Shown: positions 1 to 8,694, numbered from the stretch's first letter. The stretch is DNA of 64,000 nt from Fibrobacter succinogenes (GCA_902779055.1 CACZAD010000002.1:1-64000), one strand, 5' to 3'. Made by a program: numbers and translations. The notes: generated by a model not told the origin, from the letters alone.

Positions 1-213
1 GTCATCGAGCCAAGGTACGCGGAAAGTGATCACGCGTTCCGGTTCGACGAGGCGGTCGATCACGCCGTTGGTTTCCCAAGACTTGTCCTGTTCGAGGACC
101 GGGTCGAGGGATTCGAGGAATTCACGGACAGCCTGGTGGAAGAGGGCCTGATCCGGATCACGTGCGACGACCTTTTCATAAACCTTCTGAAGGTAAGCAT
201 TCTTGATTGCCAT
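1..213 (-). CDS. gdhA: NADP-type glutamate dehydrogenase, N-terminal part (runs off window)
   Basis: The first 71 codons read on the minus strand from ATG at 213. The protein starts MAIKNAYLQKVYEKVV and continues with RDPDQ, FHQAVREFLESL, LVEPERVITFRVPW. This matches the N-terminus of hexameric glutamate dehydrogenase, where E. coli GdhA has RDPNQ...FAQAVRE...RLVEPERVIQFRVVW. The enzyme makes glutamate from 2-oxoglutarate and ammonium in the cytoplasm. A GGAGA ribosome site lies 7 bases before the ATG. The catalytic and nucleotide-binding parts lie outside the window, so cofactor choice cannot be read. The long AT-rich upstream region suggests its own promoter and regulation. Confidence 0.93.
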   Translation of the reverse strand, partial: MAIKNAYLQKVYEKVVARDPDQALFHQAVREFLESLDPVLEQDKSWETNGVIDRLVEPERVITFRVPWLDD

Positions 214-316
214 TTTTAAATCTCCATTGAGAGTTAGATTGTTAATGTTTTCAACGTTTGTAAAGATAGCAAAGCCTTTAAACAAAAAGTGAAAAAGGTG
301 CAAAAAACTTCATTTT

Positions 317-453
317 CTTACATTTTTGTAAGTTACTTTTTTAAAAGAAATCAAAATTATGTTTTTTAGCTAAAAATTGAGGGTCACAATCACAGAAAAC
401 GACATTTTTGTAAGAAATCAAATTTTCAACAAATTTGTAAAAATCATTTTACA
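317..453. promoter_or_regulatory. Palindrome-rich region upstream of gdhA, possible operators
   Basis: The 312-base gap 214-525 holds no gene and is very AT-rich. It contains an inverted repeat CTTACA-tttt-TGTAAG (317-332). The 13-mer ACATTTTTGTAAG occurs there (320-332) and again at 402-414. A second palindrome, TGTAAAA-atca-TTTTACA, is at 436-453. All share TTACA/TGTAA half-sites. This looks like a set of binding sites for a dimeric regulator acting on gdhA. Operator function is inference; the palindromes and direct repeat are read directly. Confidence 0.4.
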
Positions 454-525
454 GACAAGTCTTTCAAAAAGTGTAAAAAAATTAGCCCCACCACAATGGC
501 AGGGCGACAAAAACCAAAGCTTCTT

Positions 526-1314
526 TTAGGCAAGCAAGGTCTTGATCAACGTTTCGTGTAAAATCCCGTTCGAAAAAATGACCTGTTCAGCATCCACGAA
601 CTGCATAGGCGAACCGTCTATATGCGTGGACTTGCCCCCCGCTTCTTCGACCAAAAGCGCAATCGCCGCAATATCCCACGGGTAACTCATCGTCATCACA
701 AAGCAGTCGATGCGGCCACACGCCGTAAAGCAGCCTTCGATGACAGCAGACCCCAGGCACTTGACGCGTTCAAAAGTCTCGGCCTCGTGGGCTAAGTTCC
801 GGGAGTTCTGCGCGTTGATCTTTGCAGCATCGCCCACGTTAAAGTCTCCATTAGAAACAATCGCATGCGTCGGGTTCGATTCACGACTCACATGGATCGG
901 CTTGCCGTTCATGAAGGCTCCACCGCCCCTTACTGCCGTAAAGACCTCGCCAAGCTTCGGAAGGTTCACCACAGCGACAAGTGGCTTTCCTTCAAAATGG
1001 AGCGCAATGGAAATCCCCCACAGCGGAATGCCACGGCTAAAGTTCACGGTACCATCGACCGGATCAATAATCCAGCGGAAGCGCGGATCCGAGCCTTCGA
1101 CGATGCCCGCTTCTTCCGTGCGAATAGAGTGCGTCGGGAACGCCTTGCGAAGGCCATCGACAATGAGCTTTTCGCTACTGACATCGGCGATTGTCACCAC
1201 ATCCTTCACGGACTTGTAGCGCACGTCGCCAAGATTGTTTTGAAGTTCTAGACAAAGCTCGCCCGCCTTGCGGGCAAGAGATTCAGCAACATTCAAAAAT
1301 TCTTCTGTATTCAT
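526..1314 (-). CDS. Inositol monophosphatase family protein (Mg2+-dependent sugar-phosphate phosphatase)
   Basis: 262 residues, the usual length for the IMPase/FBPase-like family. The metal site is clear: Glu in RTEEAG (about residue 68), then WIIDPVDGTVNFSRG (81-95), the family's D-P-x-D-G-T signature, and a C-terminal WDIAAIALLVEEAGG (about 215-229), the second signature. These bind two or three Mg2+ and hydrolyse a phosphate monoester. The substrate could be inositol phosphate (SuhB-like) or histidinol phosphate (HisN-like); sequence alone does not decide. The protein has no signal peptide, so it is cytoplasmic. The gene stands alone between the gdhA upstream region and a repeat-containing spacer. 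Confidence 0.88.
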   Translation of the reverse strand: MNTEEFLNVAESLARKAGELCLELQNNLGDVRYKSVKDVVTIADVSSEKLIVDGLRKAFPTHSIRTEEAGIVEGSDPRFRWIIDPVDGTVNFSRGIPLWGISIALHFEGKPLVAVVNLPKLGEVFTAVRGGGAFMNGKPIHVSRESNPTHAIVSNGDFNVGDAAKINAQNSRNLAHEAETFERVKCLGSAVIEGCFTACGRIDCFVMTMSYPWDIAAIALLVEEAGGKSTHIDGSPMQFVDAEQVIFSNGILHETLIKTLLA

Positions 1315-1330
1315 ATCTTACATTTTTTAA

Positions 1331-1386
1331 AGGAAATCCCGCCCCGGAACGGAGTCCGGGGTGACAAAAAAACTGGATGACAGAGA
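1331..1386. repeat. Dispersed palindromic element (GTCCGGGGTGACA type)
   Basis: The spacer between two minus-strand genes holds AAATCCCGCCCCGGAACGG followed by AGTCCGGGGTGACA, an imperfect palindrome ending in the GGTGACA/GGATGACA tail shared by copies at 13.3, 13.6, 39.6, 42.9, 45.3, 55.2 and 58.1 kb. A partial second tail, GGATGACA, follows at about 1374-1387. It resembles REP-like small palindromes of other bacteria. Confidence 0.7.
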
Positions 1387-1420
1387 CTAAACAGCACTGA
1401 ATTCTATGCCCGAATTTCAA

Positions 1421-1452
1421 CAGTCTACTTCCTACCGCCTACTTCCTACTTA
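1421..1452. repeat. Heptanucleotide tandem repeat (GTAGGAA type)
   Basis: Four degenerate 7-base units on the plus strand: CAGTCTA CTTCCTA CCGCCTA CTTCCTA, ending on the stop codon of the adjacent minus-strand gene. Complementary reading gives TAGGAAG/TAGGCGG/TAGACTG. The same unit type recurs at 13.3, 26.5, 42.9 and 55.1 kb. Confidence 0.65.
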
Positions 1453-3834
1453 TTTCTTGTATGCGCAGCAGCGGAACCCGATTATCGGAGACTTGTAGAA
1501 CGACGAAGCCTCGCGGTAATTAACCTTTTCACCCTTAAGGAACACGGCTTCTTTACGCGACGGCTTGTACTTCAATCCGTTCGAGAGCGAATCCAGCCAA
1601 GCATCACCGCCATTCTTGTATTCCGAATAAAGCGAATAATCCGTACCGACGACATTCCCGTCCGCATCCAGCACATCGTAGAACTGGAGCGTATCCGTAA
1701 AGTCTTCCTTCGTAATTACTTTATGCAAAGTTCTCGAAGAATCGGCTTCGTAAACCGTATCGACCTTAGTCCCTTCGCGATAGAGGAACACGGAATCCTG
1801 CGTGTAGGCAGGGCGCGTGTAGAACGGGAAGGCGCGGTTGGTGCAATAAGCGATGGTCTCGTGGTCAAGACCTTCAAAAATCTTGTAGCTGGAGCCCTTC
1901 AGTACAGCGATCGTGTCTTTGGAACGTCCCATCACCCATTCCTGGTACTGACCGGGGAGGTCCCTCACACCCATCGGGTTCATGCAATGCGGGTTACGCT
2001 TTGTAATGTCGGCTGCGGACGCAGAATCGTTCGTACTCACGTTGCAGTCGAGGAACAAGTAATTCGATGCCTGCGATCCAGCTTCTTCAATGACGCCATA
2101 CGCAAGAGAACCGCCCGACAAGCAAACCAGTTCCCAGTCGCGTTCACCGCAAAGCGAAACTTCAAATCCGCTTGCAGAAACGGCCTCGCAAGCGGCAACC
2201 GCTTCGGAATGCAACACGTTGGTTATGAACTTTCCGTCCTTGCCGCGATGTTCAAGACGTTCCATGCAAAATGATGTCGTATCCGAAGTAGAGACGGCCA
2301 CAAAACCATCCGGGCATTTCAGTTCCGAAGCGACTTTACCCGGCGAGATATAAAGCGTATCGACCAAAGCCTTGGACATATACTTAGAGGCATCCTTGGA
2401 ACGGATTCGAAGGATTAGCGTATCGCCCGGAGCAACCCAACGGATCGTGTCCGTAATGAACGTTCCGGCCTCGTCATAGTCAAAGACGCCATTCTTGTTT
2501 CTGGAGAACATATATTCATAACGGTCATCGCCACCGGCATAGGAATACTTGTTCCAGGACTTCTGGATTTTGTCGTAGTACTCGATGACATAGTCCCTGA
2601 CATACACAAAGCATTCGTCCCTGCCGCAACCGCTCGGTCTGGTCAACACAGAATCCACATCGATCCCGTGGTCCTTTCTCAGCGGATCCATACTGATGCT
2701 CCAGTATATAAAGACTCTATTATTGCTGTCGAGCTTGGTATATCCCGGGAACAGCGAATCTTCCATCGTGAAAATCTTGGTCGGCATCAAAGGTGCAATC
2801 GAATCCGTCGGCCGAATCAAATGGCAGGAATCGACCGAAGCCGTCAGTTCGGCGCCGCTACGGTTACCGGAGACATCCCATGCCGAGATGGCGATCGTGT
2901 AGTAATTGTCATTGTCGCTGGACTGCGTACGGAGCCCGTCCATCGTCAAACGGAAACGGTTGTTCTCCTTGTTTTCGGTATCGTAGCCCTCGCCATCAAG
3001 GATGACCAAATGGAGATAGTTCTTGGGGCTGTTCGTGACCTTTTCTACGCGGACGGAATTGTTTTCCGGGAGGAACCAGGAATCGCGCTTGTAAAACTTG
3101 TTGCCCGAGAAATCCACTCCGGTCGGACTCTCGACCATCACCGTAAGCTTGCTAAGATCTTCGTCGGGATCCGAAGCCCAGATGCGGATCTTGTAGCCAA
3201 AGATTTTTCCGGAATTTTCACTGGGTGTGTGGACATTGATTTTATCCATCGGACGAAGCCATTCCACCCTCGCGCCTGTGGACCAGAGGGAATCTTCGGT
3301 AGAAAATTCAACAACGGAAGGTGGCTGGTCATCCCCCAAATGGAGGAACACGCGTTCAACGGCACCCGGGTCTCCCCCGTCGGAATATTCGCAGAACAGG
3401 GCAACCTGGATCATATCCTTTTGATCCAAGCCGTTTTCCTTGATGTAGACGGAGAGAGTATCCGTAAGGTCCAGCGTATCGTAAAAGCTACCGGATTTAG
3501 GAACGTACTCATACAGCTTCGCCTTCTCGATTTGCTTGTTGCTAACGGACTTCGACGTATCGTCAACAACGTCGGTCCCCAGCCAAACTCGCAAGCCTTT
3601 AAAAACAACATCGCCGGATTCGTTATGCGTAAGAATCGGGTTGCGGTATCGGATCTTAAAGCAAGGCGTACCTTCAGGGACATCCGGGGGGCATTCATTC
3701 AAGATGGATACTTCGGAAATTTCCCTGTCAAACATAAATTCAGTTCCGTCATCATCATCGGAACAGGCAACCAGGGCAAGCAAAAAAGCCGCAACGAGAT
3801 AAAATTTCATAAAACGCATAGAGTTCACATGCAT
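1450..3834 (-). CDS. Large lipoprotein with C-terminal FGE/SUMF1-like domain
   Basis: Up to 794 residues. The N-terminus has a short hydrophobic segment ending in the lipobox LVAC followed by SDDDDG, so it is an exported lipoprotein. Met6 or Met9 (MRFMKFYL...) fit a signal peptide better than the first Met. Residues about 60-500 look like beta-rich repeats with recurrent DSL/DTL motifs and phrases such as YTIAISAWDVSGNRSG, typical of fibronectin/cadherin-like modules. Residues about 505-794 resemble a formylglycine-generating-enzyme-type (C-type-lectin-like) domain: FCMERLE, AVAACEA, SLCGERDWELVC, DLPGQYQEWVMG and the final GFRCC. It is probably a non-enzymatic surface variant; this is inference. 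The stop abuts heptamer repeats. Confidence 0.75.
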   Translation of the reverse strand: MHVNSMRFMKFYLVAAFLLALVACSDDDDGTEFMFDREISEVSILNECPPDVPEGTPCFKIRYRNPILTHNESGDVVFKGLRVWLGTDVVDDTSKSVSNKQIEKAKLYEYVPKSGSFYDTLDLTDTLSVYIKENGLDQKDMIQVALFCEYSDGGDPGAVERVFLHLGDDQPPSVVEFSTEDSLWSTGARVEWLRPMDKINVHTPSENSGKIFGYKIRIWASDPDEDLSKLTVMVESPTGVDFSGNKFYKRDSWFLPENNSVRVEKVTNSPKNYLHLVILDGEGYDTENKENNRFRLTMDGLRTQSSDNDNYYTIAISAWDVSGNRSGAELTASVDSCHLIRPTDSIAPLMPTKIFTMEDSLFPGYTKLDSNNRVFIYWSISMDPLRKDHGIDVDSVLTRPSGCGRDECFVYVRDYVIEYYDKIQKSWNKYSYAGGDDRYEYMFSRNKNGVFDYDEAGTFITDTIRWVAPGDTLILRIRSKDASKYMSKALVDTLYISPGKVASELKCPDGFVAVSTSDTTSFCMERLEHRGKDGKFITNVLHSEAVAACEAVSASGFEVSLCGERDWELVCLSGGSLAYGVIEEAGSQASNYLFLDCNVSTNDSASAADITKRNPHCMNPMGVRDLPGQYQEWVMGRSKDTIAVLKGSSYKIFEGLDHETIAYCTNRAFPFYTRPAYTQDSVFLYREGTKVDTVYEADSSRTLHKVITKEDFTDTLQFYDVLDADGNVVGTDYSLYSEYKNGGDAWLDSLSNGLKYKPSRKEAVFLKGEKVNYREASSFYKSPIIGFRCCAYKK

Positions 3835-3883
3835 AATTTAAAAAAAACTCATGACCTAGATGTAATCGAACGGCGGCAGAAGC

Positions 3884-4885
3884 TTACTTCAAAATAACGT
3901 TCTTTGCCTTGACTTCGCCGTTTTGCCTGACGGTCACAATGTAACGGCCGTTAGGAACAACTCCGGAATTCCACGGGACCTGATGGACACCCGGCTGAAG
4001 GTTCTTTTCGGAAACATCCGCAATGACGGCACCCTTTGCATTCGCGATGGTGATTTTGACATCACCGGCAGACTTCAGGTCTACGGAAACAAATGAACGG
4101 TCGAGCCCCTTGATCACCGGAGCAAGCGACACTTTCTTCTGAACCGGTTCGGACTTCTTTTCTGCAACAGCGCTCTTTTCGAGGCCGGAACCATCGAGAT
4201 ACCAGTAAGCGACGTACATAGTCGTATTCTTAGTACCGTTCATGATCTTTTGGACTCGTTCCACATCGGTGAAACTAAAGTAGTTCCAGTAGTTATTGTT
4301 GCCACTGTCTTCATCGTCGATGTAAATTTCGGTGACCGTCGTATGGTAGTTAAACGGTTTTTCTTTGCCGTATTCACGGTAACTGTATGCAAAATCCGCA
4401 TTCGTAAAGACGCCATACCCCACAAACGGGTAAACGATAATGTAGTTCTGGCTGGCGGGCACAAAGCAGTAATACAAGGTCGCATTTTCGTTCACGACAT
4501 TGGGCCAAACATCGCCCTCATACGAATTGTTGTTGTTATGGTCTTCGGTATCGTGGTGACGTGCGAACTGGAACGAACCCAAGGGGCAATCTTTATCCAG
4601 CTTTAAAAATGCATAGTCAAACGCAACGGGGTGCCATTGCTGAAATTCCCTGTCCGTAATGTTGAGACCGCAGTAGTTGAAGCGGATCCCGGATTTCGAG
4701 ACCTCGAGCCCCGGCAGGTTCGTATTCCCGGAAACAATCCTGGTCTGACCGTTGTTGTCTTCCGTGTCAAGATAGATGGACAGCTCCTCTTCGCATTCCG
4801 AACCCGGAATACCTCTCAAGAGACCAATTCTAACCGCAAAGCACATAGATGCCGCGACAAGTACCAAGGCGTATACTCTTGCCAT
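3884..4885 (-). CDS. Secreted protein with C-terminal T9SS/FlgD-like sorting domain
   Basis: About 333 residues starting MARVYALVLVAASMCFA, a signal peptide. ATG at 4885 is chosen because an AGGAG lies 8 bases upstream. The middle part (25-235) is Cys-poor, rich in Tyr/Asn/Asp, and not recognised. The last ~75 residues (VSLAPVIKGLDRSFVSVDL ... GRYIVTVRQNGEVKAKNVILK) have the beta-sandwich pattern of FlgD-Ig/type IX secretion sorting domains, ending in the usual G-x-Y-x-V-x-V...K-x-V-x-x-K. Known biology: Fibrobacter has a type IX system; the route for this protein is inferred. It lies 49 bases downstream of the 1450-3834 lipoprotein on the same strand and may be co-transcribed with it. Confidence 0.7.
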   Translation of the reverse strand: MARVYALVLVAASMCFAVRIGLLRGIPGSECEEELSIYLDTEDNNGQTRIVSGNTNLPGLEVSKSGIRFNYCGLNITDREFQQWHPVAFDYAFLKLDKDCPLGSFQFARHHDTEDHNNNNSYEGDVWPNVVNENATLYYCFVPASQNYIIVYPFVGYGVFTNADFAYSYREYGKEKPFNYHTTVTEIYIDDEDSGNNNYWNYFSFTDVERVQKIMNGTKNTTMYVAYWYLDGSGLEKSAVAEKKSEPVQKKVSLAPVIKGLDRSFVSVDLKSAGDVKITIANAKGAVIADVSEKNLQPGVHQVPWNSGVVPNGRYIVTVRQNGEVKAKNVILK

Positions 4886-4917
4886 TTCACTCACTCCTAT
4901 TATTTATTTCCCCACAA

Positions 4918-4940
4918 TATAAAAAAGAAAACCGGGCGCT
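4918..4940 (-). terminator. Probable terminator of rplU-rpmA
   Basis: Read on the minus strand after rpmA: a GC-rich hairpin CGGACGC-GCAA-GCGCCCG with one mismatch, followed by GGTTTTCTTTTTTAT. This is a plausible intrinsic terminator for the ribosomal protein pair. Confidence 0.5.
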
Positions 4941-4977
4941 TGCGCGTCCGATTTTCAAAAGCGAACCCAAAGAGCTA

Positions 4978-5238
4978 TTAGGCTTCTTCCGGATAAACGG
5001 AAACCTTCTGGCGCTTTGCGTCGAGGCGTTCGAACTTCACAGTGCCATCAACGAGGGAGAACAAGGTAAAGTCCTTGCCCATGCCGACATTGTTGCCCTT
5101 GTGGAAGTGAGAACCGCGCTGACGAACGATGATGTTGCCAGCCTTGACGGTTTCGCCCGCATACTTCTTAACACCAAGGTACTTGGCGTTACTGTCGCGG
5201 CCGTTACGTACTGAACCTTGACCTTTCTTATGTGCCAT
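4978..5238 (-). CDS. rpmA: 50S ribosomal protein L27
   Basis: 86 residues starting [19 protein letters not shown] and containing [29 protein letters not shown] and [14 protein letters not shown], all hallmark L27 sequence. L27 sits at the peptidyl-transferase centre of the large subunit. There is no N-terminal cleaved leader of the Firmicutes kind: it begins directly with the mature MAHKKG. It is 3 bases downstream of rplU, the near-universal L21-L27 pairing, and a hairpin follows it. Confidence 0.97.
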   Translation of the reverse strand: MAHKKGQGSVRNGRDSNAKYLGVKKYAGETVKAGNIIVRQRGSHFHKGNNVGMGKDFTLFSLVDGTVKFERLDAKRQKVSVYPEEA

Positions 5239-5241
5239 GGA

Positions 5242-5668
5242 TTAAGCCTCCTTAGCCTTACGCAGAGAGTTCTTCTTGACCTTAGCCGGCTTCGGAAGTC
5301 CCTGAGCGATCTTTTCCTTGCGAGTGAGCGGCTTGTTCTGAGCCTTCTGCTTAGCAAGGGCAGCCACGCGAGCGCGGTTGCGGGTAATAACTTGAGGGTC
5401 TACGACTGCAGATTCAGCGCCAGAGCGGAGTTCCGTGACGAGCACCTCGGTATAGCCCTGACGATGACCGTTACGACGTTCGTAACGAGTACGACGCTTC
5501 TTCTTGAACACGATGATCGTGTCTTCCTTGCCATGGGCGAGAATTTCGACCTTGACAGAAGCATCATTCAGGACAGGGGTGCCGACTTGCACTTCTTTTC
5601 CGGAGAAAAGAAGGACGGACTTGAGCTCCAGTTCACTGGAAACCACCTGCTTCAACAATAGAATACAT
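5242..5668 (-). CDS. rplU: 50S ribosomal protein L21 with a broken/deleted 5' end
   Basis: The body is unmistakable L21: SVLLFSGKEVQVGTPVL, VKVEILAHGKEDTIIVFKKK, RRTRYERRNGHRQGYTEVLV, then a Lys/Ala-rich C-terminal extension. The proper start appears to be ATG at 5668, 7 bases after AAGGA, giving MYSIVEAGGFQ, the canonical L21 N-terminus. That frame hits TGA at 5635-5633, while the rest of the protein continues in another frame. Compared with typical L21, roughly 20-25 residues between GGFQ and the strand before VLLFSG are also absent. Hence a frame-shifting deletion, or an assembly error, is present. An alternative start (TTG at 5658) would keep the downstream frame open but lose the normal N-terminus. 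Confidence 0.85.
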
Positions 5669-5791
5669 TTTGTAATCCTTTTTAGGTTGCTATTGGAGCC
5701 ACAAATTTAGTAATACTGCTCAGAAAATCAAAGGGGCTCAGAAGTAAAAATGAGGAAAAATTTGCAAAAAAGGCTAAATTCAGAGCATTTC

Positions 5792-5821
5792 CCAACAACC
5801 AACCACTAACCACCAACCACT
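5792..5821. repeat. Heptanucleotide tandem repeat (GTGGTTG type)
   Basis: In the spacer between the divergent rplU and GH2-like genes, the minus strand reads GTGGTTG GTGGTTA GTGGTTG GTTGTTG. It is a 7-base periodic array with a different unit from the GTAGGAA arrays. Confidence 0.6.
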
Positions 5822-5862
5822 TTTTGCTAAATTATCGCTGAATTTTATAAAGGATTCTCCTA

Positions 5863-8694
5863 ATGAGCAAAATTATAAGCCTTGATGGCGACTGGCAGAT
5901 GATCTGGGACACAGAAGATACCGGCATCTCCAATCGTTGGTATGCAACGTATCCTGACAAAACTCAGACTGTTAGCGTCCCCCACATCTGGGAAAGAGCG
6001 TTCGACAAGCTTTTGATGGCCCAGGATTGCGCATTCTATTTTAAGAGATTTACGATTGACGACGAAAAGCAAGTCACGAAGCGTATTTTCCTCCGTTTTG
6101 AAAAGATCGCGACGCACGCCACCATCTGGCTTAACGGTAAGCTTTTGGGCGACCACTTTGGCGCATACACGTCCTTTGTCGTCGAAACCCAGAAGGCCAT
6201 CAAGCTCGGCGAAGAAAACATCCTCTGCATCCGTGTTGCCAACATGGGTGCCACCAACAGCCGCATCGACTTCGGTCGCGAAAGCAAGGAAGGCGCAAAC
6301 GACCGTTATGCCCACCCGGGCGAAATGCCGGTCGGTCTCCCCTGGTCGCAGTATCCGTATGGCGGTATCTGCGGTCACGTTGACTTGATTCTCGGTAACG
6401 CAGCATTCATCTCCGACATCCATGTCGAACCGGACATGGACCAGGAACGCGTTTCTGTCGAAGCATTCTTCAACAACCCGCGCGGTTACCAGTCCCGCCT
6501 CCGCATCCTCATGAAGAACCCGAACGGCGATGTTTACGAGTTCTTCAAGGACATCAAGCTCGAAAAGGAAAACGCCACGCAAAAGTTCTTGCTGGGCATC
6601 AAGGACTGGAAGAAGGACAAGTGCGTCTGGAGTCCGGAACACCCGAACCTGTTCGCCATCGAAATGCAGCTCGAAATCAAGGGCGCCAAAGGCAAGACTC
6701 CGGAATACACCTTCCCTGTCGTAAGGACGTTCGGCTTCCGCAAGTTCGACTGCCTCAAGGGCGACTACTACATCAACGACTCCATCGTGAAGCTCATTGG
6801 TGTAAGCTACAACCAGCAGTGGAGCGAAGGCGGCCTCTGGACTGACCAGAACCCGGCTCTCGAAAAGGACCTGAACGCCGTCAAGGCCGCAGGCTTCAAC
6901 ATCATCCGTTCCTGCGGAGCCCCGCTCAGCAGCACGGCCCTCGACATTTGCGACAAGATCGGTCTTTTCGTGTTCCAGGAATTCCCGATCCACACGATGC
7001 GTTCGACCGCCCAGGGCCTCGAAATCACGAAGAAGCTCATCAACGACATGGTGCGTGACCAGCACAACCATCCGTGTATCGCCGCCTGGATTCTCGGATC
7101 CGAAAACGGAACGTTCATGCTCCAGAACGGCAACAAGCTTTTGAACGCCATCAGCCCGATCGACACCTGCCGTCCGGCAATCAGCAACTTCAACAGTATC
7201 TATCTCGACAACGAGGCCAACTTCCACAAGGATACGGGCAAGATTATTCCGGTTTCCATCGACCGCATTTCGCAGTACGCCACGATGCGCGTGAACCCAC
7301 GTGAAAATCCGAGTGCAGCCTACACGCACTACCTCGCCCATATGTTCGACAAGGAAGACTTGGAACTCACCGTGCCCGATTCGGGTCTCGGCGACAGCCA
7401 CTTCCAGGACGAAGAAGAACCGATTTTGAACGATATCGAAAACAAGGTTCTCGTCACGCTCAAGAACAACACACTCTTCCCGAAACATGCGACCACCATT
7501 GCCGGTCCACGTAGCGTCAAGAGCCAGAAGGCCATCAAGAACGAATTCAAGTCCGTCGAAAATTTCGTTGCCGACAGCAAGCTCTCGATTTGGCCGAACT
7601 TCGAATCGTTCAATGCAGATGTTTACCGCATCGCCCTCAAGAGCAAGTACGACCAGATCACGGCATTCCAGAGCAACCCGCAGATTTCCGGATTCTTCCT
7701 TGACCAGTGGGCCGACAACGGCACTGACTTCAGCGGCATCACGGACGAAAACAGAAAGTCCAAGGGCCTCCAGAACTTTGCAAGGGAAATCACGGTTCCG
7801 AGCCGCGTCCTCATTAGCGAACTCGAACACGTCGTCGCTCCGCAAAGCGAAGTCAGCTTCCAGCTCACGCTCCTGAACAACAGCCGTTTGGAAGACGTAG
7901 AAATCGAAGTTTCTCTCCTCGACGCCAAGGACAAGGTTCTCAATACGCAAAAGGTTCTTCCCGAAGAACCCGCCGACAAGAAGACCCTTACCCAGCTTGG
8001 CCTTTGCACGTTGATGGCTCCGCGCTCGACAGGTGCATACAAGATCAAGCTCACGCTCAAGGACAACGGCAAGGAAGTCCACTCCAGCTATGAAGACTTG
8101 ATCGTCATCGAACAGACGGACGTGAAGGAAGCCATGAGCAAGGTCTGCTTCCTCGACAACTCCGACGAATCGAGCGACGCTCTCGCCGCACTGGATGGTT
8201 CCGAACAAATTATTTTCACAGCAAACTTGAGTTCTTGGCCGGACGAAATCTTGCACAAGATCATCGACGTCACGAAGAATGGCGGCAAGACGCTCCTCCT
8301 TTCGGACTTGACGACCGAAGACATCGACCTTTTGAACCAGGGCAACTATTCCGAAAGTAAGATCGAAGCCAACTGGACGACGGGTGCAAACGAGTTCAGC
8401 TTGCACTACTTGCCGAAGGATTCTCCGCTCCTCGCCGTATTTGGCGGCAACGGCGTTCTCGACCACAACTCCGCATCGGCAATGCCGGGCATTTCGTTGA
8501 ACGAACTCGCTGGTGCCAAGGTTTATGCACGTTCTGTGACGCTCAAGGATGGCGAAATCAAGACGGGCGTGGACCTGCAGCTCGTGCCGTTTGGCAAGGG
8601 ACAGATTATGTTCAACCAGTTCAGCGTGATTGAAGGTTTGGAAACGAACGCCTTGTCTGACGCGCTGTTCACGGCTATTGTCAACTTGCTGTAG
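5863..8694 (+). CDS. Glycoside hydrolase family 2-like protein, cytoplasmic
   Basis: 943 residues without a signal peptide. Residues 1-165 form a GH2 sugar-binding-like jelly roll (LDGDWQM, VSVPHIWE, ATIWLNGKLLGDH, YPYGGICGHVDL), 170-275 an Ig-like domain ending FPVVRTFGFRKF, then a TIM-barrel region from about 280 (LIGVSYNQQW ... KAAGFNIIRSCGAP ... DKIGLFVFQEFP). The usual acid/base Asn-Glu appears as Gly-Ser-Glu (Glu414 in AAWILGSENG), and no clear nucleophile motif (EYG/EFG type) was found. Residues 640-750 look like another Ig-like module; 770-943 look like a GATase-like tail. Candidates are a beta-glycosidase or a non-catalytic relative. Strongly biased codons suggest high expression. 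An AAGGATTCTCCT precedes the ATG, and a strong terminator follows. Confidence 0.75.
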   Translation: MSKIISLDGDWQMIWDTEDTGISNRWYATYPDKTQTVSVPHIWERAFDKLLMAQDCAFYFKRFTIDDEKQVTKRIFLRFEKIATHATIWLNGKLLGDHFGAYTSFVVETQKAIKLGEENILCIRVANMGATNSRIDFGRESKEGANDRYAHPGEMPVGLPWSQYPYGGICGHVDLILGNAAFISDIHVEPDMDQERVSVEAFFNNPRGYQSRLRILMKNPNGDVYEFFKDIKLEKENATQKFLLGIKDWKKDKCVWSPEHPNLFAIEMQLEIKGAKGKTPEYTFPVVRTFGFRKFDCLKGDYYINDSIVKLIGVSYNQQWSEGGLWTDQNPALEKDLNAVKAAGFNIIRSCGAPLSSTALDICDKIGLFVFQEFPIHTMRSTAQGLEITKKLINDMVRDQHNHPCIAAWILGSENGTFMLQNGNKLLNAISPIDTCRPAISNFNSIYLDNEANFHKDTGKIIPVSIDRISQYATMRVNPRENPSAAYTHYLAHMFDKEDLELTVPDSGLGDSHFQDEEEPILNDIENKVLVTLKNNTLFPKHATTIAGPRSVKSQKAIKNEFKSVENFVADSKLSIWPNFESFNADVYRIALKSKYDQITAFQSNPQISGFFLDQWADNGTDFSGITDENRKSKGLQNFAREITVPSRVLISELEHVVAPQSEVSFQLTLLNNSRLEDVEIEVSLLDAKDKVLNTQKVLPEEPADKKTLTQLGLCTLMAPRSTGAYKIKLTLKDNGKEVHSSYEDLIVIEQTDVKEAMSKVCFLDNSDESSDALAALDGSEQIIFTANLSSWPDEILHKIIDVTKNGGKTLLLSDLTTEDIDLLNQGNYSESKIEANWTTGANEFSLHYLPKDSPLLAVFGGNGVLDHNSASAMPGISLNELAGAKVYARSVTLKDGEIKTGVDLQLVPFGKGQIMFNQFSVIEGLETNALSDALFTAIVNLL

